From positions 5,642-69,641 of the forward strand of contig JAEXCN010000062.1 of NCBI GenBank assembly GCA_023402175.1: a stretch of 64,000 bases of DNA, given 5' to 3'. Origin of the DNA: Pseudomonadota bacterium (GTDB taxonomy: Bacteria > Myxococcota_A > Polyangia > Polyangiales > Polyangiaceae). This document shows, one piece after another, positions 1 to 8,444 of this stretch. The translations under genes and the position numbers were made by a program. Below the pieces are notes generated by a model that was not told the DNA's origin, did not search any database, and saw only the letters and a list, made by a program, of their open reading frames with translations. Position 1 is the stretch's first letter. Each line of letters begins with the position of its first letter.

Positions 1-1
1 G

Positions 2-268
2 GTGCGCGAGCCCCTGGTCGACGTTTTCGACGAGGACCAGCGCCTATTGATCGTCGCCGAGATGCCCGGCGTCGAGTCGAACGACGTCCGGCTGGATCTC
101 GAGGAGGGGACGCTCACGATCTCGGCGGAGCGTGGCGAGCTACGCTATCGAAAGAAGCTTGCCGTTCCGCCGGGCCTGTCGCGCGACAAGCTGACGCTCG
201 CCGTCAAGAACGGGATCGTGCAGATCGAGGCGCCGAGGGCCGCGGGCGGAGGGAAGGCGGGGCCATGA
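2..268 (+). CDS. Hsp20/alpha-crystallin-type small chaperone (5' end outside window)
   Basis: The 88 visible residues are the core of an alpha-crystallin domain: the stretch MPGVESNDVRLDLEEGTLTI is the typical beta2-beta3 region, and GIVQIEAP near the end is the C-terminal strand with an IxI/V-like signature. The family binds unfolding proteins in the cytoplasm without ATP. A GTG lies at position 2, but the reading frame is open to the window edge, so the real start is probably upstream. The stop overlaps the ATG of the AAA ATPase (ATGA), so the two are translationally coupled. Small Hsp20 proteins (GvpH-like) are common in gas-vesicle clusters, and gvp genes follow, so a role in shell-protein folding is the likely reading. 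Confidence 0.85.
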   Translation: MREPLVDVFDEDQRLLIVAEMPGVESNDVRLDLEEGTLTISAERGELRYRKKLAVPPGLSRDKLTLAVKNGIVQIEAPRAAGGGKAGP

Positions 269-2421
269 CGGATGAGCCGGTCCGACTCCGCGTCACCGAG
301 GCGCTGTCCAAGGACATGGGCCATGGATTCGCGCGCGTCGGCCCGGAAGACCTGGCAAGGCTGGGGCTCGGGGTCGGCGACACCATCGAGGTCGAGGGCA
401 AGCGGACCACGATGTGCCGGGTCATGCTGGCGTACGGGGACGTGCGCGGGCAGTCCCGCGTGCAGCTCGACGGGATCAGCCGGGACAACGCGCGCGTAGG
501 CCTCGACGACTACGTGACGCTGCGGAGGCGACGGTGCGCGCACGCGGAGCAGATCACGCTCACGCCCATCAACTTCCGGCCGTCTGGGCGGGACATCCGG
601 TACGTGGCGGCCCTCCTCGACGGGCTGCCACTCGTCGAGGGCGACCGGGTACGAGTGGCTCTCTTCGGGAGCCGCACGGCGCTCTTCAAGGTGAAGAAGA
701 CCAGCCCGGCGGAGCCAGTGATCGTGCACGCCTCGACGTTCCTCAACATCGGCGAGCCGGAGGAGGAGCAGGAGACGCGCGCGCTCTCGTACGAGGACAT
801 CGGCGGATTGAAGCCTCAGCTCCAGCGCATCCGCGAGATGATCGAGCTCCCGCTGCGCTTTCCGGAGGTCTTCGATCGGCTGGGCATCGAGGCGCCGAAG
901 GGCGTGCTCCTTCACGGCCCGCCCGGGACTGGCAAGACGCTCATCGCCCGCACGATCGCGCACGAAACGGACGCCCGATTCTTCAGCATCAGCGGGCCAG
1001 AGGTGATTCACAAGTTCTACGGCGAGAGCGAGGCGCACCTCCGAAAAGTCTTCGACGAGGCCAGCAAGAAGGCCCCGAGCATCATCTTCCTCGACGAGAT
1101 CGATTCCATCGCCCCCCCCCGCGAGCGCGTCGTCGGAGACGTCGAGAAGCGGGTCGTGGCGCAGCTCCTCGGGCTCATGGATGGGTTGAAGCGGCGCGAG
1201 AACGTAATTGTCATCGCCGCTACGAACATCCCCAACGCCCTCGATCCTGCCCTCCGCCGTCCGGGGAGGTTCGACCGCGAGATCGCGATACCGATCCCCG
1301 ACGTCAATGGTCGCCTCCAGATCCTGGAGATTCACAGCCGCGGGATGCCGCTCGGCCCTGGCGTGGATCTCCCGAAGCTCGCGGAGATCACGCACGGCTT
1401 CGTCGGCGCCGATCTGGAGGCTCTCTGCCGGGAGGCGGCGATGCGCTGCCTGCGCCGCTTCCTCCCCGACCTGGACTTCACAAAGCGCAGCGTCCCGCTC
1501 GAGCTGCTCTCCCGTCTCGTGGTCCGTCCGGACGATTTCTTGGGTGCCCTGGGGGACGTCGAGCCATCGGCGATCCGCGAGGTGTTCGTCGAAGTCCCGT
1601 CGGTCCGATGGGACGACATCGGAGGGCTCGAGCAGATCAAGCACCGGCTCATCGAAGCCGTGGAGTGGCCGCTCACGCACACCGACCTCTTCGAGAAGGC
1701 GGGCGTCAGGCCGCCCAAGGGCATCCTGCTCACCGGCCCGCCGGGCTGCGGCAAGACGCTGCTGGCCAAGGCGATCGCGACGGAGAGCGGGGTCAACTTC
1801 ATCTCGGTCAAGGGGGCGGAGCTCCTGTCGAAGTACGTGGGGGAGTCCGAGCGCGCGGTGCGCGACGTCTTTCACAAGGCCCGCCAGGCGGCGCCGTGCA
1901 TCGCGTTCTTCGACGAGATCGACGCGCTGCTTCCGGAGAGGAGCGCCGGCGGGGGTGAGTCGCACGTCGGCGAGCGCGTCATAAGCCAGTTCCTCACGGA
2001 GATGGACGGGATCGAGGAGCTCCATGGTGTGCTGGTGCTCGGCGCGAGCAACCGGCCGGACATCATCGACCCCGCCGTTCTGCGCCCGGGGCGCTTCGAC
2101 GCGATGGTCGAGATTCCAAGGCCCAGCCCAGAGGACCGCCTTCGGATTTACTCGGTTCATCTCCGCGGAAAGCCCCTCGCGCCCGACGTCGACGCGCAGG
2201 AGCTCGTGCGGGTCCTCGCGGCCGGGTCCGAGGGGATGAGCGGCGCCGAGATTGCACTCGTGTGCGAGCGAGCGGCGCTCGCCGCGGTACGGCGCGTGAT
2301 CGAGGAACAGGAGGGCGAGATCGCGATCCGCCTCGAGGAGTTCGAGCGCTCGCTTGCCGAGGTCGCCGCGAGGGCGAAACCATTCAAGAGCAGAAAGGAG
2401 GTCGGTCCTGCAGCCGCCTGA
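265..2421 (+). CDS. CDC48/VCP-type AAA+ ATPase with two AAA modules
   Basis: A 718-residue cytoplasmic unfoldase. Residues 1 to about 115 resemble the CDC48 N-domain substrate-binding fold. Two AAA modules follow, each opening with an (Y/W)(E/D)DIGGL motif. Module 1 has Walker A GPPGTGKT at 218-225 and Walker B IIFLDEID at 273-280. Module 2 has GPPGCGKT at 491-498 and IAFFDEID at 546-553. Both modules keep the arginine-rich RRPGRFD/LRPGRFD element, so both should hydrolyse ATP. The length is short of archaeal CDC48 (about 730-750) only by a trimmed tail. It overlaps the Hsp20 gene upstream and the GvpF/L gene downstream. CDC48-type ATPases occur in several actinobacterial and proteobacterial gas-vesicle clusters, which suggests a role in shell assembly or turnover here. 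Confidence 0.93.
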   Translation: MTDEPVRLRVTEALSKDMGHGFARVGPEDLARLGLGVGDTIEVEGKRTTMCRVMLAYGDVRGQSRVQLDGISRDNARVGLDDYVTLRRRRCAHAEQITLTPINFRPSGRDIRYVAALLDGLPLVEGDRVRVALFGSRTALFKVKKTSPAEPVIVHASTFLNIGEPEEEQETRALSYEDIGGLKPQLQRIREMIELPLRFPEVFDRLGIEAPKGVLLHGPPGTGKTLIARTIAHETDARFFSISGPEVIHKFYGESEAHLRKVFDEASKKAPSIIFLDEIDSIAPPRERVVGDVEKRVVAQLLGLMDGLKRRENVIVIAATNIPNALDPALRRPGRFDREIAIPIPDVNGRLQILEIHSRGMPLGPGVDLPKLAEITHGFVGADLEALCREAAMRCLRRFLPDLDFTKRSVPLELLSRLVVRPDDFLGALGDVEPSAIREVFVEVPSVRWDDIGGLEQIKHRLIEAVEWPLTHTDLFEKAGVRPPKGILLTGPPGCGKTLLAKAIATESGVNFISVKGAELLSKYVGESERAVRDVFHKARQAAPCIAFFDEIDALLPERSAGGGESHVGERVISQFLTEMDGIEELHGVLVLGASNRPDIIDPAVLRPGRFDAMVEIPRPSPEDRLRIYSVHLRGKPLAPDVDAQELVRVLAAGSEGMSGAEIALVCERAALAAVRRVIEEQEGEIAIRLEEFERSLAEVAARAKPFKSRKEVGPAAA

Positions 2422-3226
2422 GAGCCAGCCGCGCACGGGCGTCTACCTGTTCTGCTTCGCGGGACCTGCCGCGCTGGGCGCGTCGCTCGAAGGGACCGGG
2501 ATTGACGGCCGGAGTCCGCTCGAGATGCGCCAGATGGGCGACGTGGTCGCGGTGGTGAGCGAGACCAGCCTCGAAGACTTCACGGGTCCCGAGGCCGAGG
2601 CGCGCATGAGAAGCGTCGAGTGGTTGGGTCCCCGCGCCCTCCTTCACGAGCAAGTCATCGAGCGGGTCGCGGCGTCCTCCCCTGTTCTTCCGGTCCGGTT
2701 CGGAACGTTCTTCTCGTCCGAGGAGACTCTGGGCCGCCTGGTCGCCCGGCACCACGACACGATCGTCGCCTTTCTGGACCGCGTCGCTGGTCAAGAGGAG
2801 TGGGCCGTCAGGGGGTACGTACAGCGCGAGCGCGCCATCGACGCGCGGGTCAAGGCCGCAATGGAGTCGTCGCCGGCCGCTCTCTCTGCGTCGCCGGGGC
2901 TCCGCTACATGCAGGAGAAGCGGATGGTCGCGCAGGCCGAGGCGGGCGTCCACGCATGGCTCCAGGAGACCGCCGACCGGTTGTGGAGCGAGCTCAAGGC
3001 CGTGTCGTCGAACGCGGTCGAGCGCAACATTCTTCCCACCAGCGGAGACCAACCTTTCGGCGAGATGATCTTCAACTGGGCGGTCCTCGTTCCGGCGGCC
3101 GACGTGCCGCGGCTCCACACGCTGGTCGCGCGCTTCGATGAAGAGCTCGGTACGGCCGGCGTCACGCTGCGGGAGTCCGGCGCCTGGCCTCCCTACAGCT
3201 TCGCTCCACCGCTCGGCGAGCCATGA
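2408..3226 (+). CDS. gvpF/gvpL: gas vesicle protein GvpF/GvpL family (first copy), probable CTG start
   Basis: A GvpF/L-family accessory protein. Family marks are the opening strand TGVYLFCFAG, the LHEQVIERVAASSPVLPVRFGT block, and the closing PPYSFAP motif. GvpF/L proteins bind GvpA and are thought to keep it soluble or nucleate the shell. Start choice: the frame is open upstream to an ATG at 2354 deep inside the AAA gene, but a strong ribosome-binding sequence (AAAGGAG, 2394-2400) sits 7 bases before a CTG at 2408, and the conserved protein begins just after it. No ATG, GTG or TTG is better placed. A CTG start would give 272 residues and a 14-base overlap with the AAA gene. It lies tail to tail with the first gvpA. 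Confidence 0.85.
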   Translation: MQPPESQPRTGVYLFCFAGPAALGASLEGTGIDGRSPLEMRQMGDVVAVVSETSLEDFTGPEAEARMRSVEWLGPRALLHEQVIERVAASSPVLPVRFGTFFSSEETLGRLVARHHDTIVAFLDRVAGQEEWAVRGYVQRERAIDARVKAAMESSPAALSASPGLRYMQEKRMVAQAEAGVHAWLQETADRLWSELKAVSSNAVERNILPTSGDQPFGEMIFNWAVLVPAADVPRLHTLVARFDEELGTAGVTLRESGAWPPYSFAPPLGEP

Positions 3227-3238
3227 TCCGTGGGAGGC

Positions 3239-3478
3239 TCACGCGGTAGTCGCGGTGGTCGGCATGGCCGCGGTCGCGGTCGCACGCACGGCTTCGGCGT
3301 ACCTGAGGTACGTGTCGACCGACGCGACGACGACGCGCGCCTGGATGCTGAGAAGTTCGATCCCCACTACCGAGACCTTCACCCAGGCATCGATGACGAT
3401 GCCCTTGTCCAGGATGACGTTGATCACGTCCGCCAGGCCTCCGCCGGATGGACCGCCCTGTCTCTGCACTTGTGCCAC
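3239..3478 (-). CDS. gvpA: gas vesicle structural protein GvpA (first copy, minus strand)
   Basis: A 79-residue shell protein. Residues about 15-65 carry the GvpA core: LADVINVILDKGIVIDAW, then VSVVGIELLSIQARVVVASV and DTYLRYAEA. GvpA subunits pack as amphipathic ribs into the gas-permeable wall of the vesicle. The start is a GTG at 3478 preceded by AGGGAAAAG. An Ala/Thr-rich tail follows the core. Unusually, the gene faces the opposite way to the rest of the cluster and converges on gvpF/L with only 12 bases between stops. The core is intact, so it should be functional. Confidence 0.9.
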   Translation of the reverse strand: MAQVQRQGGPSGGGLADVINVILDKGIVIDAWVKVSVVGIELLSIQARVVVASVDTYLRYAEAVRATATAAMPTTATTA

Positions 3479-3592
3479 GATGACTTTTCCCTGCTGAAGG
3501 GGGATGGGTGCGTGATTGGGCTCGCGTCACAACATGGGGATATCCAACTTGCGGCGCAAGGGCGCGGCACGAGCGGTGCAGCGCCGCTGCGC

Positions 3593-3868
3593 ATGGCGAA
3601 GATCCGCATCCACGAAGGCCATCACCTCGGAAAAGAAGAGGCCCACCGTCGACTAGCGAAGTTGCAAGCCGAGCTCAGGAACAAGTACGGAGTCGCGCTC
3701 GAGTGGCACGGTCACGAGGCTGACATCAAGGCATCGAAGCTCTCGGGCAAGATCGTGGTCGGCGAGGCAGCGGTCGACATCGACCTGAAGCTCGGACTCG
3801 CGTTGACCCCGCTCCAAGGAAGAATCCGGTCGGCCCTCGCGCAGCAGGTCCACCGGGCCCTCGTCTAG
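3593..3868 (+). CDS. polyhydroxyalkanoate-system-type small protein (PHA_gran_rgn-like)
   Basis: A 91-residue protein starting MAKIRIHEGHHLGKEEAHRR. It shows the pattern of the polyhydroxyalkanoic acid system family: an N-terminal amphipathic helix (HHLGKEEAHRRLAKLQAEL), a central strand pair (VALEWHGHEADI, KIVVGEAAVDIDLKLGLAL) and a C-terminal helix (IRSALAQQVHRAL). Such proteins occur beside PHA synthesis genes in other proteobacteria, where their role is poorly known. An open frame continues upstream to 3230, but family similarity begins at the 3593 ATG. No PHA synthase or phasin is present here. Its place between two gvpA genes suggests that it was recruited to a gas-vesicle role or is a bystander. 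Confidence 0.7.
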   Translation: MAKIRIHEGHHLGKEEAHRRLAKLQAELRNKYGVALEWHGHEADIKASKLSGKIVVGEAAVDIDLKLGLALTPLQGRIRSALAQQVHRALV

Positions 3869-4168
3869 CGATGCGTCCATGACGCTGGCCGCGGTGCAGC
3901 CGGACATGCACGCGGATCCCGAGCGTGACGGGTTTGGGCCTTCGAGGGGAGAGCGCAGATAGATAATGGGGTATTGAACGGTCGACGGCTCGCGCGGTGG
4001 CGGTCCACCAACGAGGCCGTATCGGTCATCGCGTGCCTGTTCCGATTTCGCCGCGCGATTCCTTGGTACACGGTCTGCAGCCGATGTGCGCAGAAGCGGA
4101 AAACCGAGCCCGAGTCCGTAACTCGAGGAGCAGTTGTCGAAGAGGGCGCAGGGCAGGAGGGTAAGCAC
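3869..4168. other. non-coding gap upstream of second gvpA
   Basis: About 300 bases between the PHA-type gene and the second gvpA. I see no protein with recognisable composition. Its only features are a ribosome-binding site at the right edge (AGGAGG, 4155-4160) that belongs to the next gene. A promoter for the second gvpA presumably lies here, but no convincing -35/-10 pair was found. Confidence 0.5.
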
Positions 4169-4525
4169 GTGGGGGCGGGAGCACCTACGACCGGCGGAGC
4201 CGTTTCGCGGACGAGTCCGGGTGGCGGCACGCTGGGCGAAGTTGTGGATCGAGTGCTCGACAAAGGCATCGTCATCGATGCATGGGCTCCCGTCTCCCTT
4301 CTTGGGATCGAGATCGTCAGTATCCAGGCACGGGTAGTCGTCGTATCTGTCGAGACCTACCTCAAATACGCGCAACTGATCAGCTCGGTCACTGTCCCGG
4401 AGCTCGAAGCGCCAAAGAAGCAGCCGATGAAGATCGGCGCCGGAGCGGCTACGCCTGCCGGAGGTGCGCCGAAGGCTCTGCGCGAACGGCGCCCCGGCGA
4501 ATACCTGCCGTCGAAAGTCTGCTGA
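4169..4525 (+). CDS. gvpA: gas vesicle structural protein GvpA-type with C-terminal extension (second copy)
   Basis: A 118-residue GvpA-family protein. The core LGEVVDRVLDKGIVIDAW, VSLLGIEIVSIQARVVVVSV, ETYLKYAQL occupies residues about 17-70 and is followed by a Pro/Ala/Lys-rich tail of some 45 residues that ordinary GvpA lacks. Tails of this sort are seen in GvpJ-like minor shell proteins, so this copy may be the minor subunit. The start is the GTG at 4169, chosen because AGGAGG (4155-4160) is 8 bases upstream. The frame is open further upstream, but that extension has no family similarity. It is oriented with gvpL 108 bases downstream and opposite to the first gvpA. Confidence 0.88.
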   Translation: MGAGAPTTGGAVSRTSPGGGTLGEVVDRVLDKGIVIDAWAPVSLLGIEIVSIQARVVVVSVETYLKYAQLISSVTVPELEAPKKQPMKIGAGAATPAGGAPKALRERRPGEYLPSKVC

Positions 4526-4633
4526 AGTACGTGGGCGAGGATGTCCTTCTTCCTGCGAAGGGCTGACGTGTCGGGCTCGAATCGCTGTGCGCCGAACCGC
4601 GGCCGACGGTCCAAGGAATGAGAGGAGGAAGTC

Positions 4634-5428
4634 ATGCAACAAGGAGAAGCGCAAGCGGGGAGGACAGTCAGTGGAACCTACGTTTATTGCGTGATGCCGA
4701 CCGCGCTCGCTCCAACGGAGTCGACCGCTCTGGGCCCGTCGATCGATGCGTCGGCGCCCCTGCGGACCGTACGCGAAGATGGGCTCACCGCACTCGTGAG
4801 CGACGCGCTCCGGCCGGAATACGATCCGAGCCGCGCGAACATCGGAGCACACGAGCGTATCGTCAGAGCAGCGTACGAACGGGGTGACGTCCTACCGATG
4901 CGATTCGGCACCGTCGCGCCCGACGATGGCTCGGTCGAGACCTTTCTGCGTCAGAAGCACGACGACCTGGCGAAAGTGCTCGAGCAGCTTCATGACCGAG
5001 CCGAGCTCGCGCTCAAAGTGTCCTGGGTCGACGGAGATGCCATTCTCAAAGAAATCCTCATGGAGGATGAAGGCATTCGCCAGCAGCGTGCAGAGATCAT
5101 GGCGCGGCCGGAAGCCGAGGCCCACGATCAGCGCGTCGAGCTCGGGCGCCGCGTGACCGAAGCCCTGGAGCAGAGGCGCCAGGCAGAGGCCGACCGCATC
5201 CTCGAACGCCTCCGGTCGAAGGCGATCGACGTCGACGTCCACAACTTGCTTTCCGAAACGATGGTCCTCAACGCTGCATTCTTGATCGATCGCGACGCCA
5301 TGACGCCGTTCGACGAGGAGGTCAGCGCGCTGGGCTCGGAGGAGAGTGGGCGTTTGACGGTGAAGTACGTGGGCCCTCTGCCGCCCTACAGCTTCGTCAA
5401 GATCGCGATTCCGAAGGATCAGGGCTGA
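4634..5428 (+). CDS. gvpL: gas vesicle protein GvpF/GvpL family (second copy)
   Basis: A 264-residue GvpF/L protein. It opens SGTYVYCVMPT, has the block AHERIVRAAYERGDVLPMRFGTV (about residues 76-98), a charged helical middle (residues 110-200) and ends VKYVGPLPPYSFVKI. All are standard for the family, which binds and delivers GvpA. The start is firm: GAGGAGGAA lies directly upstream of the ATG. It is divergent in sequence from the first copy at 2408, so the two are probably separate functional classes (GvpF and GvpL) and not a recent duplication. Confidence 0.92.
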   Translation: MQQGEAQAGRTVSGTYVYCVMPTALAPTESTALGPSIDASAPLRTVREDGLTALVSDALRPEYDPSRANIGAHERIVRAAYERGDVLPMRFGTVAPDDGSVETFLRQKHDDLAKVLEQLHDRAELALKVSWVDGDAILKEILMEDEGIRQQRAEIMARPEAEAHDQRVELGRRVTEALEQRRQAEADRILERLRSKAIDVDVHNLLSETMVLNAAFLIDRDAMTPFDEEVSALGSEESGRLTVKYVGPLPPYSFVKIAIPKDQG

Positions 5429-5526
5429 GCGCGACGCGAGACGCGCGAAGCTCGTGTGGCTCCCGCTCGAATGTCGCCGGGCGCGCTTGATGCTTCCCAT
5501 CAAGGCGCAAGCCATGGAGGCGGCGC

Positions 5527-7680
5527 ATGCTCGATGACGTGATTCGGGCTGGGGCGGAGGCGACTCTTTCCTGGCTGACGACGAAGGACCCCGGGCTCAA
5601 GCAGCTTCTCGACAAGGCATACGGCTACGCAGTATTCCCGGCCTTGGGTCGAGCGAGTGCCGTGCTTGGCGGTGCGCGAGGGCACGGCGAGGTCTTCGAG
5701 GAGGGAAACCCCATCGGGTTTGCGACCCTGACCCAGATGACGGTCGGGATGCAGGTCGGCGGTCAGACGTTCAGCGAGTTGATCTTGTTCGACAACAAGG
5801 ACGCGCTCGAGACATTCAAGAAAGGCATGGTCCGCTTCACGGCAAACGCGTCCACGGTCTTCGTCAGGGCGGGTGCGACACGGACTACGGACTTCCACGC
5901 AGTCGTCGCAAAGGCCTACTCACGCGGCGGCATGTTGCTCGAGGCGTCGCTCGGCGGGCAAAAGTTCACGTTCCACGAGCATCTCACGGAGAAAAGAACG
6001 AAGAGGGAGGCAGCGCTCGAACGCGAAAGTAGAGAAGGCGCTGCACGAGGTGCCCAAGGCGAAGGCGTCGCGCACGTCGACGCCACGATCGCGCAGTCCA
6101 AGGAGGGCGTAGAGCCAGCGCCAAACCGAGAAGGCTCACACGACGAAGCCAAAGCCGCTGAAGAGACACCCGAGGAGAGCTTCGAGGAAGCACCGGAAAA
6201 GTGGGGATACGAGGGTGAAACCGTAGCTGAGGAGGCACGGCCCGAGGAATTCGAGACAGCGCCGGAAGAAGGATACGGGGCTGAAGCCGCTGCTGAAGCG
6301 GCACCACCCGAGGAATTCGAGACAGCGCAGGAAGAGGGGGAGGCCGAAGTCGCTGCTGAAGTGGCAGCACCCGGGGAATTCGAGACAGCGCCGGAAGAAG
6401 GATACGAGGCTGAAGCCGCTGCTGAAGATGCACCACCCGACGAATTCGAGACGGCGCCGGAAGAAGGATACGAGGCTGAAGCCGCTGCCGAAGATGCACC
6501 ACCCGAGGAATTCGAGACGGCGCCGGAAGAATGGGGATACGAGGCTGACGCCGCTGAAGCGGGCCCCGAGGCGACCAGAGCGATATGGCGATCACATCCA
6601 CAAGGGCACGACGGCTCGGCGCAAGAAGCGGAAGTCGTTGCAAAAGCCGGGTCCGGTATCCGACGGCGCCTCGCAGGCACCGGACGGAAACTGGTGGGCA
6701 AGGTCGCCCACGTCGCCTCGAAGCGTTCCGCGAGACGCGGGTTCAAGAGAATCGTCTTGAACCTCGCGGCGAAGCGCTATCCGACGCTCGTGGGCAAACC
6801 GCTGCGTCTGCTCGACAGGATCAACGCGGCGGCTACCGGTATCGAGAACGAGGCCACGCTCGGTCCGGTGCTGAGTGCGGAGGTGAACGCAGCCCTTCGC
6901 CGAATGACCGACCACGATCCCGGCCTGAACGAGATGCTCGACAAGGCGTACGGCTATGCCCTCTTCCCGCTCGTCGGCAAGGCCGCGGCGGCTCTCGGAA
7001 TCGGGTTCGGGCGCGGCCAAGTCTTCGAACGCGGGAAGTTGATCGGTTACGCCGGGATGGTGCAGTTGACACTCGGCGTGCAGGTCGGCGGCGAGACCTA
7101 CGACGAGTTGATCGTCTTCGAGAATGAGGATGCTCTCGAGCGGTTCAAGGACGGCAAGCTCGCTTTTGCGGCGAACGCGTCGGCAGTCATCGTGAAGGCC
7201 GGCGCCGCGGCGACGACAAACTATTCGTCGGGAACGGCGGTGTTCGTCCACCCCGAGGGTGGCCTCATGCTCGAGCTCGGCTCCGGAATACAGAGATTCA
7301 TGTTCCGACGAAAGGTCCTTGGCGCTCCGGAAGTCAAAGCTCCAAAAGTCAAAGCTCCGGAGGTCCAATCGAAAGCGCCGATCGCCGACGAGACTCGACC
7401 TGTGCAGTCCGAGCGTGCACCGCCAGAGGTGAAAGCCACGGAGGCAAAGGCCGAAGGCACGACGGAAGAGCAGAAGGGCGGAGCTGCCGAAGTGGCTCGA
7501 ACAGCCCGGGCACGCACGAAGGCCGCCGCAGCCGCTGCACGCACGAAGGTCGCCGCAGCCGCTGCACGCACGAAGGCCACCGCAGCCGCTGCACGCACGA
7601 AGGCAACCGTGGGGGACGCCGGGACTGCGGTGAAGCGTGGCATCGGCGCGCTCATGCGACGTCCGCGCAGCAGAACGTGA
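5527..7680 (+). CDS. large protein with two SYLF (Ysc84-type) domains, acidic repeats and an Ala/Lys/Arg-rich tail
   Basis: A 717-residue protein. Two SYLF domains are recognisable by the paired motif DKAYGYA(V/L)FP with a later (T/M)VG(M/V)QVGG(Q/E)T and FANASAV: the first at about residues 15-150, the second at about 440-595. SYLF domains bind phosphoinositides in eukaryotic Ysc84/SH3YL1. Bacterial roles are largely unknown. Between them lie five acidic repeats with core EEFETAPEEGYEAEAAAE, then a basic stretch. The tail carries four AAAARTK-type repeats like a histone H1 or AlgP tail. The usual bacterial SYLF protein is a single secreted domain of about 200 residues. This one is doubled, has no signal peptide, and is coupled by a GTGA overlap to the next gene. 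Its setting suggests a gas-vesicle-associated or membrane-tethering role. Confidence 0.85.
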   Translation: MLDDVIRAGAEATLSWLTTKDPGLKQLLDKAYGYAVFPALGRASAVLGGARGHGEVFEEGNPIGFATLTQMTVGMQVGGQTFSELILFDNKDALETFKKGMVRFTANASTVFVRAGATRTTDFHAVVAKAYSRGGMLLEASLGGQKFTFHEHLTEKRTKREAALERESREGAARGAQGEGVAHVDATIAQSKEGVEPAPNREGSHDEAKAAEETPEESFEEAPEKWGYEGETVAEEARPEEFETAPEEGYGAEAAAEAAPPEEFETAQEEGEAEVAAEVAAPGEFETAPEEGYEAEAAAEDAPPDEFETAPEEGYEAEAAAEDAPPEEFETAPEEWGYEADAAEAGPEATRAIWRSHPQGHDGSAQEAEVVAKAGSGIRRRLAGTGRKLVGKVAHVASKRSARRGFKRIVLNLAAKRYPTLVGKPLRLLDRINAAATGIENEATLGPVLSAEVNAALRRMTDHDPGLNEMLDKAYGYALFPLVGKAAAALGIGFGRGQVFERGKLIGYAGMVQLTLGVQVGGETYDELIVFENEDALERFKDGKLAFAANASAVIVKAGAAATTNYSSGTAVFVHPEGGLMLELGSGIQRFMFRRKVLGAPEVKAPKVKAPEVQSKAPIADETRPVQSERAPPEVKATEAKAEGTTEEQKGGAAEVARTARARTKAAAAAARTKVAAAAARTKATAAAARTKATVGDAGTAVKRGIGALMRRPRSRT
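6244..6552 (+). repeat. five tandem 63-66 bp coding repeats (acidic linker)
   Basis: Units begin at 6244, 6310, 6373, 6439 and 6505, each opening with GAATTC inside a GA(G/C)GAATTCGAGAC-type core (the third has GGGGAATTC). Spacing is 66, 63, 66, 66 bases, always in frame. The repeat array encodes the acidic linker between the two SYLF domains. A more diverged sixth unit may precede it at about 6175. Confidence 0.9.
7510..7605 (+). repeat. 27 bp coding repeats, histone H1-like tail
   Basis: Three full 27-base units and a partial fourth, each starting GCACGCACGAAGG, encode AxTK/AAAAR repeats at the C-terminus of the double-SYLF protein. Confidence 0.9.
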
Positions 7681-8444
7681 CCGATCCAGCAGGAGAAACG
7701 GAAGACATGCTTCTCGCGACAGCCATCGTTCCAGCGACCGATCTCGCGCGCCTCATCGAGTCGATCACACCGTTTCGCGTGACGATCGACGAGGAGCGGG
7801 GTCGTGCGATCACCTTGGATCGCCCAACACTCGAGCTGGTATCGGGCGAGGGCATTCGGCTGCGGGGGAGCGGTCTCGTGTCTTGGGACTTCGCGCACGT
7901 TCCGGTGCCGGTGAGGATCAATGCGTGGCAGTTCCTGCTCGTGCCACGAGTGGCATCACATGGAAGCTCGCACGTTCTCTCGCTCGAGCCCCGGTTGGAA
8001 GAGCTCGACGTGCACTTGGTCCCCGGCTTGGTCGATGAAAGAATCGCGAGTGCCATCCGACGCGCCATCGCGCAGAACCAGAATCGCCTCGCATGGGACT
8101 TCGGGCGGACGCTGTCGAAGAGGCTCCCGCTTCCAGCGAAGGTCTCGCCGACGAGCACCTTCGCGATTTTTCCCGTCGGTGGCGAAGCATCCGTCGACCT
8201 GGGCGGGCTTCAGCTCGTGCTCCAATTCGAAGCACGCTTCGAGCTCGAGCCAGCGCCCGGCGAGCTCGAATCAACGGCGGTCGCCGAGGGCGAGTCCGAG
8301 AGTGCGCACGAGCAAGTCTCGCGAGCGGCGCATCTCCCGGCGCGCCCGCCAGTGGCTCGCCCGCTACTGCGCAAACGTCCGCCACCCACCAGGAGCAGAA
8401 CACTGCGACGACCCGCGCCGGTTCGCGGCGGCCGCATCGTCTGA
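7677..8444 (+). CDS. hypothetical protein coupled to the double-SYLF gene
   Basis: A protein of 255 residues if started at the GTG overlapping the previous stop (GTGA), or 245 from the ATG at 7707. Residues about 10-190 form an alternating beta-rich domain (RGRAITLDRPTLELVSGEGI, LVSWDFAHVPVPVRINAWQF, HVLSLEPRLEELDVHLVPGL) followed by a helix (VDERIASAIRRAIAQNQ). The last 60 residues are a low-complexity Arg/Pro tail. The pattern of long amphipathic strands with a helix loosely recalls lipid-binding SMP/TULIP-type domains, but I do not recognise the family. Coupling to a lipid-binding SYLF protein is the only contextual clue. There is no signal peptide. Confidence 0.7.
   Translation: MTDPAGETEDMLLATAIVPATDLARLIESITPFRVTIDEERGRAITLDRPTLELVSGEGIRLRGSGLVSWDFAHVPVPVRINAWQFLLVPRVASHGSSHVLSLEPRLEELDVHLVPGLVDERIASAIRRAIAQNQNRLAWDFGRTLSKRLPLPAKVSPTSTFAIFPVGGEASVDLGGLQLVLQFEARFELEPAPGELESTAVAEGESESAHEQVSRAAHLPARPPVARPLLRKRPPPTRSRTLRRPAPVRGGRIV

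Noticed and set aside
145..2436. Minus-strand reading frame of 763 codons opposite the CDC48-type gene
   Set aside because: It is antisense to a fully conserved gene, rich in Arg/Leu/Asp/Glu shadow composition, and has no recognisable domain.
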